From assembly GCA_929200255.1 (NCBI GenBank), contig CAKMYZ010000003.1, positions 124,001 through 188,000 on the forward strand: a stretch of 64,000 bases of DNA. Direction: 5' to 3'. The position numbers and the translations under genes are program-made. Source of the DNA: an uncultured Alphaproteobacteria bacterium (GTDB lineage Bacteria; Pseudomonadota; Alphaproteobacteria; Rhodobacterales; Rhodobacteraceae). This document shows, one piece after another, positions 8,761 to 17,305 of the stretch. Within the stretch, counting starts at the first letter, position 1, and each line of letters opens with the position of its first letter. Under the pieces are notes generated by a model. It did no database searches, was not told the origin of the DNA, and saw only the letters and a program-made list of their open reading frames with translations.

Positions 8761-9534
8761 CTACTTGCCTTGCCATACCGGTTTGCGTTTTTCTATGAAC
8801 GCGCGCGCGCCTTCGGCGGCATCGGTCGTCTGGCCGATCTGCAGGATGCTCTTATCGTTCTCTGGCCAGATGGTATCTGTGTTGGCCGTTTGTGCCTGAT
8901 TTGCGATTCTCAACGTCTCGCGTACTGCCAATGGTGCGTTGGTGGCGATATCTGCGGCGATCTGTTGTGCCGTCATCAAGGTGGTTCCGTCCGGCACAGC
9001 TCTGTTGATCACACCCCATGTTGCGGCATCCTCTGCCCCAAAGGCCGCACCTGTTAACAGGATTTCATTCGCCCTCACACGCGGGATCGACAGGGGCAGG
9101 CGCACCGCGCCGCCCGCGCCGGGGATCAGGCCGATGCGCACCTCGGGCAGAGCGAATTGGGCTGATGCACCTGCGACAGCCATGTCGCAGGCCAGCATGA
9201 TTTCGAACCCGCCCGCAATCGCGGCCCCCTCAACAGCGGCGATGACTGGTTTGCGGCGCGCACGTTTCACAAACCCACCAAACCCATATTGACCAAAGAG
9301 GATGGTATCACCCGCCCCTTGAGCAAAGGCCTTGAGGTCCATGCCTGCACAAAAGAGCGTGCCTGCGCCCGTCAGCACAGCGGCATGCACATTGGGGTCC
9401 GCCTCCACCTTGTCAAAGGCGTCACGCATGGCATCGCAGACATCTGGATTGATCGCATTGCGCTGATCAGGGCGGTTCAGGGTGACGGTGGCGACCCCAT
9501 TCTGCGCGGCATAGAGAACGGTGTCATTGCTCAT
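8761..9534 (-). CDS. Enoyl-CoA hydratase/isomerase family protein
   Basis: A 257-residue crotonase-fold protein. The start chosen is ATG at 9534 (MSNDTVLYAAQ), with AAGGAAG just upstream; an earlier in-frame ATG at 9555 would overlap the previous gene by 32 bases. Seen: the CoA-binding/oxyanion segment CAGMDLKAF and the second oxyanion and Glu region PEVRIGLIPGAGGAVRLP. The family hydrates or isomerises enoyl-CoA thioesters in the cytosol; exact substrate unknown. It overlaps the acyl-CoA ligase by 11 bases, so the pair probably activates and then processes the same carboxylic acid. The C-terminal AFIEKRKPVWQGK is the usual crotonase ending. Confidence 0.9.
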   Translation of the reverse strand: MSNDTVLYAAQNGVATVTLNRPDQRNAINPDVCDAMRDAFDKVEADPNVHAAVLTGAGTLFCAGMDLKAFAQGAGDTILFGQYGFGGFVKRARRKPVIAAVEGAAIAGGFEIMLACDMAVAGASAQFALPEVRIGLIPGAGGAVRLPLSIPRVRANEILLTGAAFGAEDAATWGVINRAVPDGTTLMTAQQIAADIATNAPLAVRETLRIANQAQTANTDTIWPENDKSILQIGQTTDAAEGARAFIEKRKPVWQGK

Positions 9535-11167
9535 CTGAGGCTTCCTTTTCAGCACGGGCGCGTAGATTTGCGCGGATAATCTTGCCGGTTGTGGTCATCG
9601 GCATATCATCGATGAAGCGGACAACGCGGGGAAATTCATAAGCTGCAAGCCGCGTTTTCACGTGGGCGGCGATATCATCGGCAAGCCCGTCACTTGGCCT
9701 ATGCCCGGCGGCCAGCTGGATGTAGGCGGCGACGATGGTGCCTCTGATCGGGTCCGGTTTGCCGACAACCCCGGCAAGCTGCACTGCGGGATGCGTCAGA
9801 AGGCAATCCTCGATCTCGGCCGGGCCGATGCGGTAGCCGCCAGAGCTGATGACATCATCGTCGCGCCCGATAAAGCGGATACGCCCGCTTGGGGTCTTGC
9901 ATCCCTTATCACCGGTCAGCAGCCAATCGTGGCCATCAACCGTGGCGAATTTTGCCTTTGTGGCGGCGGGATTGTTCCAATAGCCCAGAAACATCACAGG
10001 GTCCGGTGCACGCACGGCGATGCTGCCTTCCTCATCTATGGCGCAAATGGTTTGGTTGTCTTCATCAATGACTTCCACCACATGCCCGGGCACAGCGAAC
10101 CCCATTACGCCGGGCTCCGCCGGGGCGAGCGCCGCGCAGGAAGACACGATCATATTGCATTCGGTCTGTCCGTAGAATTCGTTGATTGTGGTGCCGAAAA
10201 CGTCATGCCCCCAGGCGATGAGTTCCTTGCCAAGGGTTTCGCCGCCACTGGCGACGGACCGCATCGGGACAGGGTCGGCAGGGCTATCTAGCCGCATCAG
10301 CTTTAACGCGGTGGGCGGCAGGAATGCGTTGCGGATGCCGTGGGTGCGGATCAGATCAAATGCGGCCTTGGCGGTGAATTTGTTGAACCTGCACGCCACA
10401 ACCGGCACCCCATGATGCAGCGCAGGCATAAGCACATCGAGCAAGCCACCAATCCAGGCCCAATCGGCGGGCGTCCATATCCTGTCGCCGGGTTGGGGAA
10501 AGAAATCATGGCTCATCTCGACACCCGGCAGATGCCCCAGGAGAACACGATGGGCATGCAATGCCCCCTTGGGCGCGCCTGTGGTGCCAGACGTGTAGAT
10601 CAGGATAGCTGGATCATCGGCACTGGTTTGGACAGGTTCAAAAACAGTTGGCTGGGTTGCGCAGCGACTATGAAAGTCATCAGCACCGTGCAGGGCACCA
10701 TCGATGCAGATGATCTGATCCAACGCTGGCAGCTTTGATTTGAGTGTTGCCAGAACTTCCGCGCCAGCCGCATTTGTGATGACCACCCGTGCGCCAGAAT
10801 CATGCAGCCGGTGATGTAATGCGTCAGGGCCAAAGAGCGTGAAGAGCGGCAGGGCGATGCAACCCATTTTGGTGATCGCAATATGGGCCACGGCCGTTTC
10901 GACACATTGGGGAAGCAGAACGGCAATCCTGTCACCCCTGTTGGTTGCCGATGTCAGCGCATTCGCCAGTTGGTTGGACATGTCGCGCAATGCGCCAAAG
11001 CTGTAGTCCACGGATTGGCCATCGGAAGCGACATCGATGATCGCAAGTTTCTCAGGTGTTGTGGCGGCGTGTCTGTCACAGATGTCAACGCCGATGTTGT
11101 AGGTCGCAGGAACAGTCCAGCCGAAACGGGACACGGTTTCTTGGAGTGTAGAATATTTGATAAGCAT
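9524..11167 (-). CDS. AMP-dependent acyl-CoA synthetase
   Basis: A 547-residue ANL-superfamily ligase that activates a carboxylate to acyl-CoA through an acyl-AMP. Motifs seen: the P-loop YTSGTTGAPKG (191-201), the NEFYGQTE adenine-contact motif (about 340), WLLTGDKG, the hinge GRDDDVISSGGYRIGP, and the C-terminal catalytic-lysine segment TTGKIIR. The domain set and length (about 550) fit the medium-chain/acetyl-CoA-synthetase-like group rather than the roughly 650-residue Acs proper. It is followed directly by an enoyl-CoA hydratase gene, overlapping it by 11 bases. The substrate is not readable. Confidence 0.9.
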   Translation of the reverse strand: MLIKYSTLQETVSRFGWTVPATYNIGVDICDRHAATTPEKLAIIDVASDGQSVDYSFGALRDMSNQLANALTSATNRGDRIAVLLPQCVETAVAHIAITKMGCIALPLFTLFGPDALHHRLHDSGARVVITNAAGAEVLATLKSKLPALDQIICIDGALHGADDFHSRCATQPTVFEPVQTSADDPAILIYTSGTTGAPKGALHAHRVLLGHLPGVEMSHDFFPQPGDRIWTPADWAWIGGLLDVLMPALHHGVPVVACRFNKFTAKAAFDLIRTHGIRNAFLPPTALKLMRLDSPADPVPMRSVASGGETLGKELIAWGHDVFGTTINEFYGQTECNMIVSSCAALAPAEPGVMGFAVPGHVVEVIDEDNQTICAIDEEGSIAVRAPDPVMFLGYWNNPAATKAKFATVDGHDWLLTGDKGCKTPSGRIRFIGRDDDVISSGGYRIGPAEIEDCLLTHPAVQLAGVVGKPDPIRGTIVAAYIQLAAGHRPSDGLADDIAAHVKTRLAAYEFPRVVRFIDDMPMTTTGKIIRANLRARAEKEASDEQ

Positions 11168-11917
11168 GGCTTCGCGAGACTGAGCGTGGCCTCGACAACT
11201 GTCAATGATCCCGTCGCAAAAATTGATTCGCCGGATGTGCGAGGCCCGAATTCTTTCGAATTTGAATCACAACTGGCCAGCTTACGTAAGGTAACCGTAT
11301 GAATTTAGTAAATTTTCCTCACCTTTCATACCGCAGCCAGAAAAATTAAGCATTTGAAATATAAGGATTTCGTTATGGATCGATCCGACCGGCGCCGCTT
11401 CAGATCGAAGAATAAATTGAAAATGAACAAGTCGTACTGCGTCTGTTCATAGCTGCCTTGCAACAAAGGCCTCATTGAAGCCGTATTTCACGCAGGACGC
11501 AGTTGTTGGCCAGATGACGATACACCACTCACGAAACGCACTGGGCGACATGAAACAGTTTCACTATATTCCGGCCCACGCCGATGAAAACAAAGGCAAC
11601 CCAGACCTCGTAGTGGGCCTGTGTTTTCATCGCGCCCGGCAGGACGCACGCTTTCCTAAAGTCGAAGAACTGTTGGATCGGCTGTGTAATGCTGCGGTCG
11701 ACAAGGCGCGTGCTATCGAGGTTCGACCCTGAGCGCTGCCAATTGGCGTGATCGCGCCAATGATCTGACCTGACAGTCTGCAATTCAAATTTGAGCCAGC
11801 GGATTGTCGCTCGCGCTTGACTTGTGTTCTTCATGCAATGTGGAGCAATATGAAGTGCGGCTGCTGCCGTCTAATATTCGCCAAATTTCTGCCATCTGGC
11901 GCGGCTACGAGAAACTC
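11168..11917. other. Gene-poor 750-base intergenic region
   Basis: This gap separates the divergent acyl-CoA ligase and response-regulator genes. It holds a small hairpin AATTC-TTTC-GAATT at 11249-11262, a candidate 25-residue basic ORF (11375-11452, listed separately), and two mutually antisense frames (11475-11732 plus, 11529-11834 minus) that match nothing I know. A 7-bp-stem palindrome ATTGGCG/CGCCAAT lies at 11742-11761 without a T-tract. I see no transposase motif or tRNA. The region is more AT-rich near 11300-11450. It could be a decayed gene or a long regulatory leader for the two-component system. Confidence 0.6.
11375..11452 (+). CDS. Candidate 25-residue basic micro-ORF
   Basis: A short frame starting MDRSDRRRFRSKNK and ending in SYCVCS. 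A strong Shine-Dalgarno (ATAAGGATTT at 11361-11370, with AAGGA 8 bases before the ATG) precedes it. Nine Arg/Lys in the first 19 residues make it very basic. It is not part of a family I know. It could be a leader peptide, a small nucleic-acid-binding protein, or chance. The good ribosome site in an otherwise gene-poor gap is the only real support. Confidence 0.28.
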   Translation: MDRSDRRRFRSKNKLKMNKSYCVCS

Positions 11918-12580
11918 ATGCGTATTCTACTTGCTGAAGATGAGCCAATGCTCGCGAACCAGATCAAGACCGTCCTCACGTCAGAGGGGTTGGTGGTGGA
12001 TCTGGCTGTAGATGGAGCTGAGGCCCAGTTTCTGGGTGAAACCGAACCTTACGATGTGATCGTTCTGGACTTAGGGTTGCCCATCCGTGACGGGATCACG
12101 GTGCTCAAGAATCTCCGGGCTGGTGGCAATGACACGCCGATTCTTATTCTGACGGCGCGCAATGACTGGACCGACCGCGTTGATGGTCTGGATGCCGGCG
12201 CGGATGACTATGTCACCAAGCCGTTTCACATGGCGGAATTGTCCGCCCGGGTCCGTGCGATGATCCGGCGCAAGGCAGGCAAGGCCAATCCGGTCTTTTC
12301 GCGCAACGAGGTCAGCTTCGATAGCCGCACAAATCAGGTTATGGTCAAGAATGTCCCGGTCAACCTGACCGCGCAAGAAATCGCAGTGTTGTCTTACCTG
12401 TTTCACAACGCCGGGCGCCTAGTGTCGCGGACGGAGTTATCGCAGCACATCTACCAATACGAGGGTGACCGCGATTCAAACACGATTGCGGTTTTTGTGA
12501 ACCGGCTCCGTAAAAAGCTGGGCAGTGATTTGATCGACACCGTCAGAGGCCGCGGCTACGTGATCAAAGCGGTGGCATGA
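11918..12580 (+). CDS. OmpR/PhoP-family response regulator
   Basis: A 220-residue two-component regulator starting MRILLAEDEP at the internal ATG 11918; the longer frame from 11804 would add 38 unrelated residues. The receiver domain (1-120) has the acidic pair ED (7-8), phosphoacceptor Asp51 (VIVLDLGLP), Thr in LTAR and Lys in YVTKPF. The C-terminal winged helix (about 125-220, ending RGRGYVIK) is the OmpR type. The start of the sensor kinase overlaps its stop by 4 bases. It looks most like PhoP/FeuP-type regulators, which respond to cations or envelope conditions; the signal here is unknown. Confidence 0.93.
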   Translation: MRILLAEDEPMLANQIKTVLTSEGLVVDLAVDGAEAQFLGETEPYDVIVLDLGLPIRDGITVLKNLRAGGNDTPILILTARNDWTDRVDGLDAGADDYVTKPFHMAELSARVRAMIRRKAGKANPVFSRNEVSFDSRTNQVMVKNVPVNLTAQEIAVLSYLFHNAGRLVSRTELSQHIYQYEGDRDSNTIAVFVNRLRKKLGSDLIDTVRGRGYVIKAVA

Positions 12581-13935
12581 CCTCTCTGCGGACCCGCGCG
12601 GTTACCGGGGGCATCCTGTTGGCGATGGTGACGATTGTCCTGGCGCTCGCGGGGTTGGGGTCGTTCATGAATGCGCAAGCCCAGACGCGTTTCACTGACT
12701 TGCTGAGAAGTCGCCACACGCAGGCAATTGTTGCTGCCTTGACCCATGCGAATACGCCCGATCAACTGGATCGTGTCCTTGGCGACCCGGTCTATCAACG
12801 TCCGTTTTCTGGTGAATACTGGCAGATCCAGTCAAGTGACGGTGCAATCTACACCTCGACATCGTTGGTTGACGCTGTCTTGCCTGGGCCGGCAGGTCCG
12901 GGCGCAGAGCGCAGTTCTGTGGAGTATGTTGGCCCGACCGGGAATCTGGTCGTGGGAATATCCCAATGGGTCAACTTGGACGACGGGTCGCGCTGGCATG
13001 TTCAGGTCGCATCATCATTGCAGCAGCTGGAGGTGGAGCAGGATGCTGTGCGCCAGAACCTTCTGAGCGCCTTTGCCATTGTGGCTTTTGTGGGTGTTCT
13101 GGGCGCCCTGGCCCAAGTGGCTTTGATCTTGCAGCCGCTGAATGCGTTGCGCAAAGATGTCTCGGCCCGGTGGGAAGGTGAAAACGGGCTGGAGGTCGAA
13201 AGCTACCCCATTGAGGTTGCCCCGCTCGTTCACGATATTAACGACTTGATGGGCCGCAACCGTGATATCATTCGCCGCTCGCGCAGGCAGGCGGCCGATC
13301 TGGCCCATGCGATTAAGACGCCATCGGCGATCATGCGCAACGAATTGGGTGCGCTGGAAAACAAGGGGATGCCGGTCCGTGATGCGCTGGATGCCCTTGA
13401 TCGTCTCGATGCCCAGCTCAAACGCTCTTTTGCCCGGATGCGTGCGGATGGTGGGGAAGACGCGGTTGGTGTGTTTACCGATCTTGATGATGCGTTGGGC
13501 CGCATGAAACGCGCTTTCGCCGCCCTTGCCCGCAACGTTGAGAAAGAATTTTCGGCTGAGTATGAGCCTGAACTGCGGGTTCGCATGGACCAAAGTGATT
13601 TCGAAGAGGTCATGGGTAATCTGCTGGACAATGCGCTGAAATGGGCCGATGGCCGTGTCTTGCTGACGGCCAAGCGTGACAAAGATAAAATGGTGACCCT
13701 TACCATTGCGGATGACGGTCCCGGTATCCCACAGGAAGAGATCACGCAGGTCACCCGCAGCGGCCATCGGCTGGATGTGTCGAAACCCGGCACCGGGCTT
13801 GGCCTTGCCATCGCGTCAGACCTGATCAGTGCTTACGGTGGGGACATTATTCTGAGCCGTTCAGAACTTCTTGGTGGGTTGTCGGCTGTTATTCGATTGC
13901 CTGCCGGCGGCAGCCGTGCTCTGGAGCGTGGTTAA
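12577..13935 (+). CDS. Sensor histidine kinase, PhoQ-like
   Basis: A 452-residue inner-membrane sensor kinase, the cognate partner of the preceding regulator (ATGA overlap 12577-12580). The first membrane segment is about residues 8-32 (GGILLAMVTIVLALAGLGSF), followed by a periplasmic sensor region of about 125 residues and a second membrane segment around 160-185. The H-box is LAHAIKTPSAIMRNE, a variant typical of the PhoQ-like group; the N-box is NLLDNALKWAD, with G-boxes DDGPGIP and GTGLGLAIA. It ends 4 bases inside the convergent YcjF-like gene, so the two stop regions overlap. Confidence 0.93.
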   Translation: MTSLRTRAVTGGILLAMVTIVLALAGLGSFMNAQAQTRFTDLLRSRHTQAIVAALTHANTPDQLDRVLGDPVYQRPFSGEYWQIQSSDGAIYTSTSLVDAVLPGPAGPGAERSSVEYVGPTGNLVVGISQWVNLDDGSRWHVQVASSLQQLEVEQDAVRQNLLSAFAIVAFVGVLGALAQVALILQPLNALRKDVSARWEGENGLEVESYPIEVAPLVHDINDLMGRNRDIIRRSRRQAADLAHAIKTPSAIMRNELGALENKGMPVRDALDALDRLDAQLKRSFARMRADGGEDAVGVFTDLDDALGRMKRAFAALARNVEKEFSAEYEPELRVRMDQSDFEEVMGNLLDNALKWADGRVLLTAKRDKDKMVTLTIADDGPGIPQEEITQVTRSGHRLDVSKPGTGLGLAIASDLISAYGGDIILSRSELLGGLSAVIRLPAGGSRALERG

Positions 13936-14927
13936 GAACTGCCACGCCCAAACAAACCGCTGAGTGCGCGGCCAACCAGACCGCTAACCGAAGGGCGTTT
14001 GCTGGCATGAAAAGGCAAGGGACGGCAGACCTCGATTGCAGCAACACCAACCCTTGCGGTCAGGGCCCCATTCACAACGCCTTCGCCAAAGCGCCGGGAT
14101 ACTTTTGACAGCACCCCGCCACCGGCCACAGACCCGATCAGGTCATCACCGACAGCCACGGCCCCAGTTGCCACCAAGTGGGTGAGCACGCTGCGCGTCA
14201 GCCGCCAGCTACCTAAGGTGCCTGATCGTCCGCCATAGATTTCGGCAATCCGACGGATCATGCGCAGGTTTGCAGTCAAAGCCGTAAACAGATCTGCAAG
14301 GGCGAGCGGGACGATCGCGGTCACTGTTGCGACTTGCCGCGCTGCTGCCTCAACCTCGCGCTGGGCGCGCGCGTCGAGCGGCGCAAGTACCGTTGTTTCA
14401 GCAAGCGCCAGCAACCCGTCGGCATCCAGCACCTCGCTCTGACGCGATTGCAACTCTGCCCGCCCCCATGATGTGTCTTCGCGGTGCTTATAGAGACCGA
14501 CAAGTGAGGTGATCACATCCCTCGCCATGCCCAGTTTGCCGCTGGTCAGCGCCGCGCTTGCCTTGTGCTGGATTGCATCCAGCCTGCGCAACCGCGCGAA
14601 AGCGGCCAATTCGCGTAGGCCGATTATCAGCAGGACAAGTAGCAAAAGCGCGATCAGCCCAGTGACAACCCCGCCCAGAATAGGTGAGCGCGCAAGAAGC
14701 CCGGTGATGTAGTCCCACGCCGCCAAAGAGACCACAAAGCCCACAAGCGCCAAGAGAAGTGACCAGAACCAACGCGCCAGTCGCGATGGCCTGCGCGCTG
14801 CAATGGCGGCAACCTGTTGCATCGCGGCCCCTTGGGGCGCGTCTGGCGCATCAATAACCGCAGGTGCTGCATCAGGGCGTGCTGCTTCTTGATCTTCAAG
14901 GTCGATCAGGATCGGTCTGTTGGTCAT
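13932..14927 (-). CDS. YcjF-like membrane protein (TIGR01620 / DUF697)
   Basis: A 331-residue protein with a charged N-terminal tail and two membrane segments at about 50-105 (FWSLLLALVGFVVSLA and GLIALLLLVLLIIGL), then a helical DUF697-type domain rich in Ala and Gly. The family is almost always encoded beside the YcjX GTP-binding protein, as here: its ATG overlaps the ycjX stop by 4 bases. In enterobacteria the pair is stress-inducible; the molecular role is not established. Its stop overlaps the convergent histidine kinase stop. Confidence 0.88.
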   Translation of the reverse strand: MTNRPILIDLEDQEAARPDAAPAVIDAPDAPQGAAMQQVAAIAARRPSRLARWFWSLLLALVGFVVSLAAWDYITGLLARSPILGGVVTGLIALLLLVLLIIGLRELAAFARLRRLDAIQHKASAALTSGKLGMARDVITSLVGLYKHREDTSWGRAELQSRQSEVLDADGLLALAETTVLAPLDARAQREVEAAARQVATVTAIVPLALADLFTALTANLRMIRRIAEIYGGRSGTLGSWRLTRSVLTHLVATGAVAVGDDLIGSVAGGGVLSKVSRRFGEGVVNGALTARVGVAAIEVCRPLPFHASKRPSVSGLVGRALSGLFGRGSS

Positions 14928-16336
14928 AGCCGATCCCCCAGCAGGAATTGCGCAGCCTTGTCCAGCCGGATGTGCGGCAGCCCGTCGCCCGGTCGCCGGA
15001 TCAGCGCCGCGGGGGCGAAGTTCATGACGCTGTAGTCTGCATCAAGCCATATCTCTGACCCCGCCCTTGCGGGGGCCAGCAGATGCGCGGGATCATCGGG
15101 CAGTTTACCGGGGTAGAACGCGGCCTGTTTATCGTTGTCGAGCAACCGCCCGCGTACGACGTCCAGTGGTCCGTCGCGATGATCGACGGTCTCTTCGACA
15201 GTGGTGCGTAAGGCCGCAATCGACATGGCGCTTGTTTGCGCCCCGGCAAAGTCGGCCCGGTCCTTGGCCTCACGCAGCAACGCCTGCACGATTGCGGTCA
15301 GTTGCGGGTGCTGGCTGTGATGCAGGTGATCGGCCTTGGTCGCGGCAAAGAGGATTTTTTCCACCCGTCGCCCCTGAAAGATGCGCGACAGGAAGGCGTT
15401 GCGCCCGGGTCGGAATGCCCCAAGGATACGCGCCATGGCCCCGCGCAGATCGTCCAGTGCGGCAGGGCCTGCGTGGATTGCGCCCAGCACGTCCACCAGC
15501 ACGATTTGCCGGTCGATCTTGGCAAAGTGGTTGCGAAAGAAGGGCTGCACGATGTTGCGTTTGTAGCTGTCAAAACGCCGCTCGAATTCCCGCCCCAGTG
15601 ACCCGCGCGGATAGCGCGCGCCGGGCAGGGGGGCGAAGGTCAGCACCGGCGATCCGGCCAGATCGCCGGGCAACAAAAAACGCCCCGGCGAGCAATCAGA
15701 GAAACCCGCTTCGCGCGCCTCTTGCAGATGGGCGGTGAAACGCTCTGCCAGCACTTGCGCTTCGGGTTCATCCAGTTTGACCGTGGGATCGACACCGGCA
15801 ACAAGCGCCACATAGTCCGCGCCGCCCGGGCGCCCCTTGGCCCGGTCAAGGGCGGCTTGTGACCATTCCGCAAAACTTTGATCAAGCAAGCCAAGGTCAA
15901 GTAGCCATTCGCCGGGGTAATCCACGATGTCGATATGCACCGTGCGCGGCCCCGTAATGCCAGCGAGCAAACCGCCGGGTTGTACTTTCAACGACAGGCG
16001 CAACTCGCTGATGTGCCGTGTGCCGCCGGGCCACACGGGCGTGGCTGATGTCAGGCTGTCCAGATGCGCCTCGTAGCGAAAGCGCGGGACGGTATCGTCG
16101 GGCTGCGGTTGCAGATAGGCCGTGTGGATGGCCCCGTTTGCTGCCGCTTCAAGTTGGGGCATACGTCCCCGGTCCATCAGGTTGGCCACAAGTGAGGTGA
16201 TGAACACTGTTTTTCCCGCGCGCGACAGGCCCGTGACCCCGAGCCGGATGACAGGATCGGAAAAGGGCGCGGTCAAGGTGTCGCTGACACCTTCGACGGT
16301 GCGCGTGATCTGATCGGCGATAGAGGCGATGACCAA
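14924..16336 (-). CDS. YcjX-family P-loop NTPase (DUF463)
   Basis: A 470-residue protein with a Walker A motif GLSRAGKT at 36-43 and the family segments HIDIVDYPGEWLLDL and VLVDVLGAIHAG. YcjX proteins are GTPase-like proteins of unresolved function, associated with cell-envelope or phage-shock-type stress in enterobacteria. The start follows GGAAAGGA about 10 bases upstream. It is the first gene of a two-gene operon with the YcjF-like membrane partner, so it may be recruited to the inner membrane. It is divergent from truA across 94 bases. Confidence 0.9.
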   Translation of the reverse strand: MVIASIADQITRTVEGVSDTLTAPFSDPVIRLGVTGLSRAGKTVFITSLVANLMDRGRMPQLEAAANGAIHTAYLQPQPDDTVPRFRYEAHLDSLTSATPVWPGGTRHISELRLSLKVQPGGLLAGITGPRTVHIDIVDYPGEWLLDLGLLDQSFAEWSQAALDRAKGRPGGADYVALVAGVDPTVKLDEPEAQVLAERFTAHLQEAREAGFSDCSPGRFLLPGDLAGSPVLTFAPLPGARYPRGSLGREFERRFDSYKRNIVQPFFRNHFAKIDRQIVLVDVLGAIHAGPAALDDLRGAMARILGAFRPGRNAFLSRIFQGRRVEKILFAATKADHLHHSQHPQLTAIVQALLREAKDRADFAGAQTSAMSIAALRTTVEETVDHRDGPLDVVRGRLLDNDKQAAFYPGKLPDDPAHLLAPARAGSEIWLDADYSVMNFAPAALIRRPGDGLPHIRLDKAAQFLLGDRL

Positions 16337-16430
16337 TGTGGGTCCTTTCCGTGCTTTAAGGAAAGATAGGAGCGCGCGAACACGATGTGTAGGGATTGAT
16401 TTTGCATGATCCTCCCCCTAATCGGGTCGG

Positions 16431-17216
16431 ATGCCACGTTATGCCCTTCTTGTAGAATATCACGGCGCGCCTTTTGCCGGATGGCAGCGGCAACCCGATC
16501 GGCCATCGGTGCAAGGCGCGATCGAGGCTGCATTGGCCAAACTGGAACCGGGTGACCACACGATTGCCGCGGCAGGGCGTACCGATGCCGGTGTACATGC
16601 CAAGGGGCAGGTGGTCCATTGTGACCTTGCGCGCGATTGGGACCCGTTTCGCCTGTCCGAGGCGCTGAACTTCCATCTGAAACCTGATCCTGTGGCCGTT
16701 GTGGCCTGCGCAGAGGTGGCGGACGACTGGCATGCACGCTTTGATGCCATTGAGCGGCAGTATCTGTTTCGGCTGATTGCACGGCGTGCGCCCCTGACGT
16801 CGGAGGCGGGGCAGCTATGGCGGGTCAATCACCCCCTTGATGCCGCCGCAATGCAGGCCGGGGCGGACCAGCTGATCGGTCAGCATGACTTTACCACCTT
16901 TCGGTCCTCGATTTGTCAGGCGCAAAGCCCGGTCAAAACCCTCGATGAATTGCGGGTTGAGGTCGTGCCGCGCAGTGTCGGCACCGAATACCGCTTTCAC
17001 GTGCGTGCGCGGTCGTTCCTGCACAATCAGGTCCGCAGCTTTGTGGGCACACTTGAACGTGTTGGCGCAGGTGCATGGACGCCGGATGATGTGGGTGCTG
17101 CCTTGGCTGCAACGGATCGCGCGGCCTGTGGGCCGGTCAGCCCGCCGCAGGGGCTTTACCTTGCCGCTGTCAAATATCCGACCGACCCTTTTGACCCAGC
17201 GGAAAAGCCCTCCTGA
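16431..17216 (+). CDS. truA: tRNA pseudouridine(38-40) synthase
   Basis: A 261-residue TruA, converting uridines 38-40 of the tRNA anticodon arm to pseudouridine. The catalytic Asp52 sits in [14 protein letters not shown], and the family signatures [14 protein letters not shown] and the N-terminal [13 protein letters not shown] are present. The length is normal for the family. It is transcribed away from ycjX and upstream of tamA, with an 89-base gap holding an ACACC/GGTGT palindrome at 17253-17263. Confidence 0.96.
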   Translation: MPRYALLVEYHGAPFAGWQRQPDRPSVQGAIEAALAKLEPGDHTIAAAGRTDAGVHAKGQVVHCDLARDWDPFRLSEALNFHLKPDPVAVVACAEVADDWHARFDAIERQYLFRLIARRAPLTSEAGQLWRVNHPLDAAAMQAGADQLIGQHDFTTFRSSICQAQSPVKTLDELRVEVVPRSVGTEYRFHVRARSFLHNQVRSFVGTLERVGAGAWTPDDVGAALAATDRAACGPVSPPQGLYLAAVKYPTDPFDPAEKPS

Positions 17217-17305
17217 CCGCGAAGTGAATGGAGAATCCGCCGTCGGTTGGATACACCGGGTGTAGCGCACGGTGTTGGTGGGTGCGGTGAAGGGAGCAGT
17301 CGTTT

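Noticed and set aside
11742-11761. ATTGGCG/CGCCAAT hairpin as a terminator
   Set aside because: No T-tract on either strand and no gene ending next to it with confidence; kept only as a palindrome in the intergenic description.
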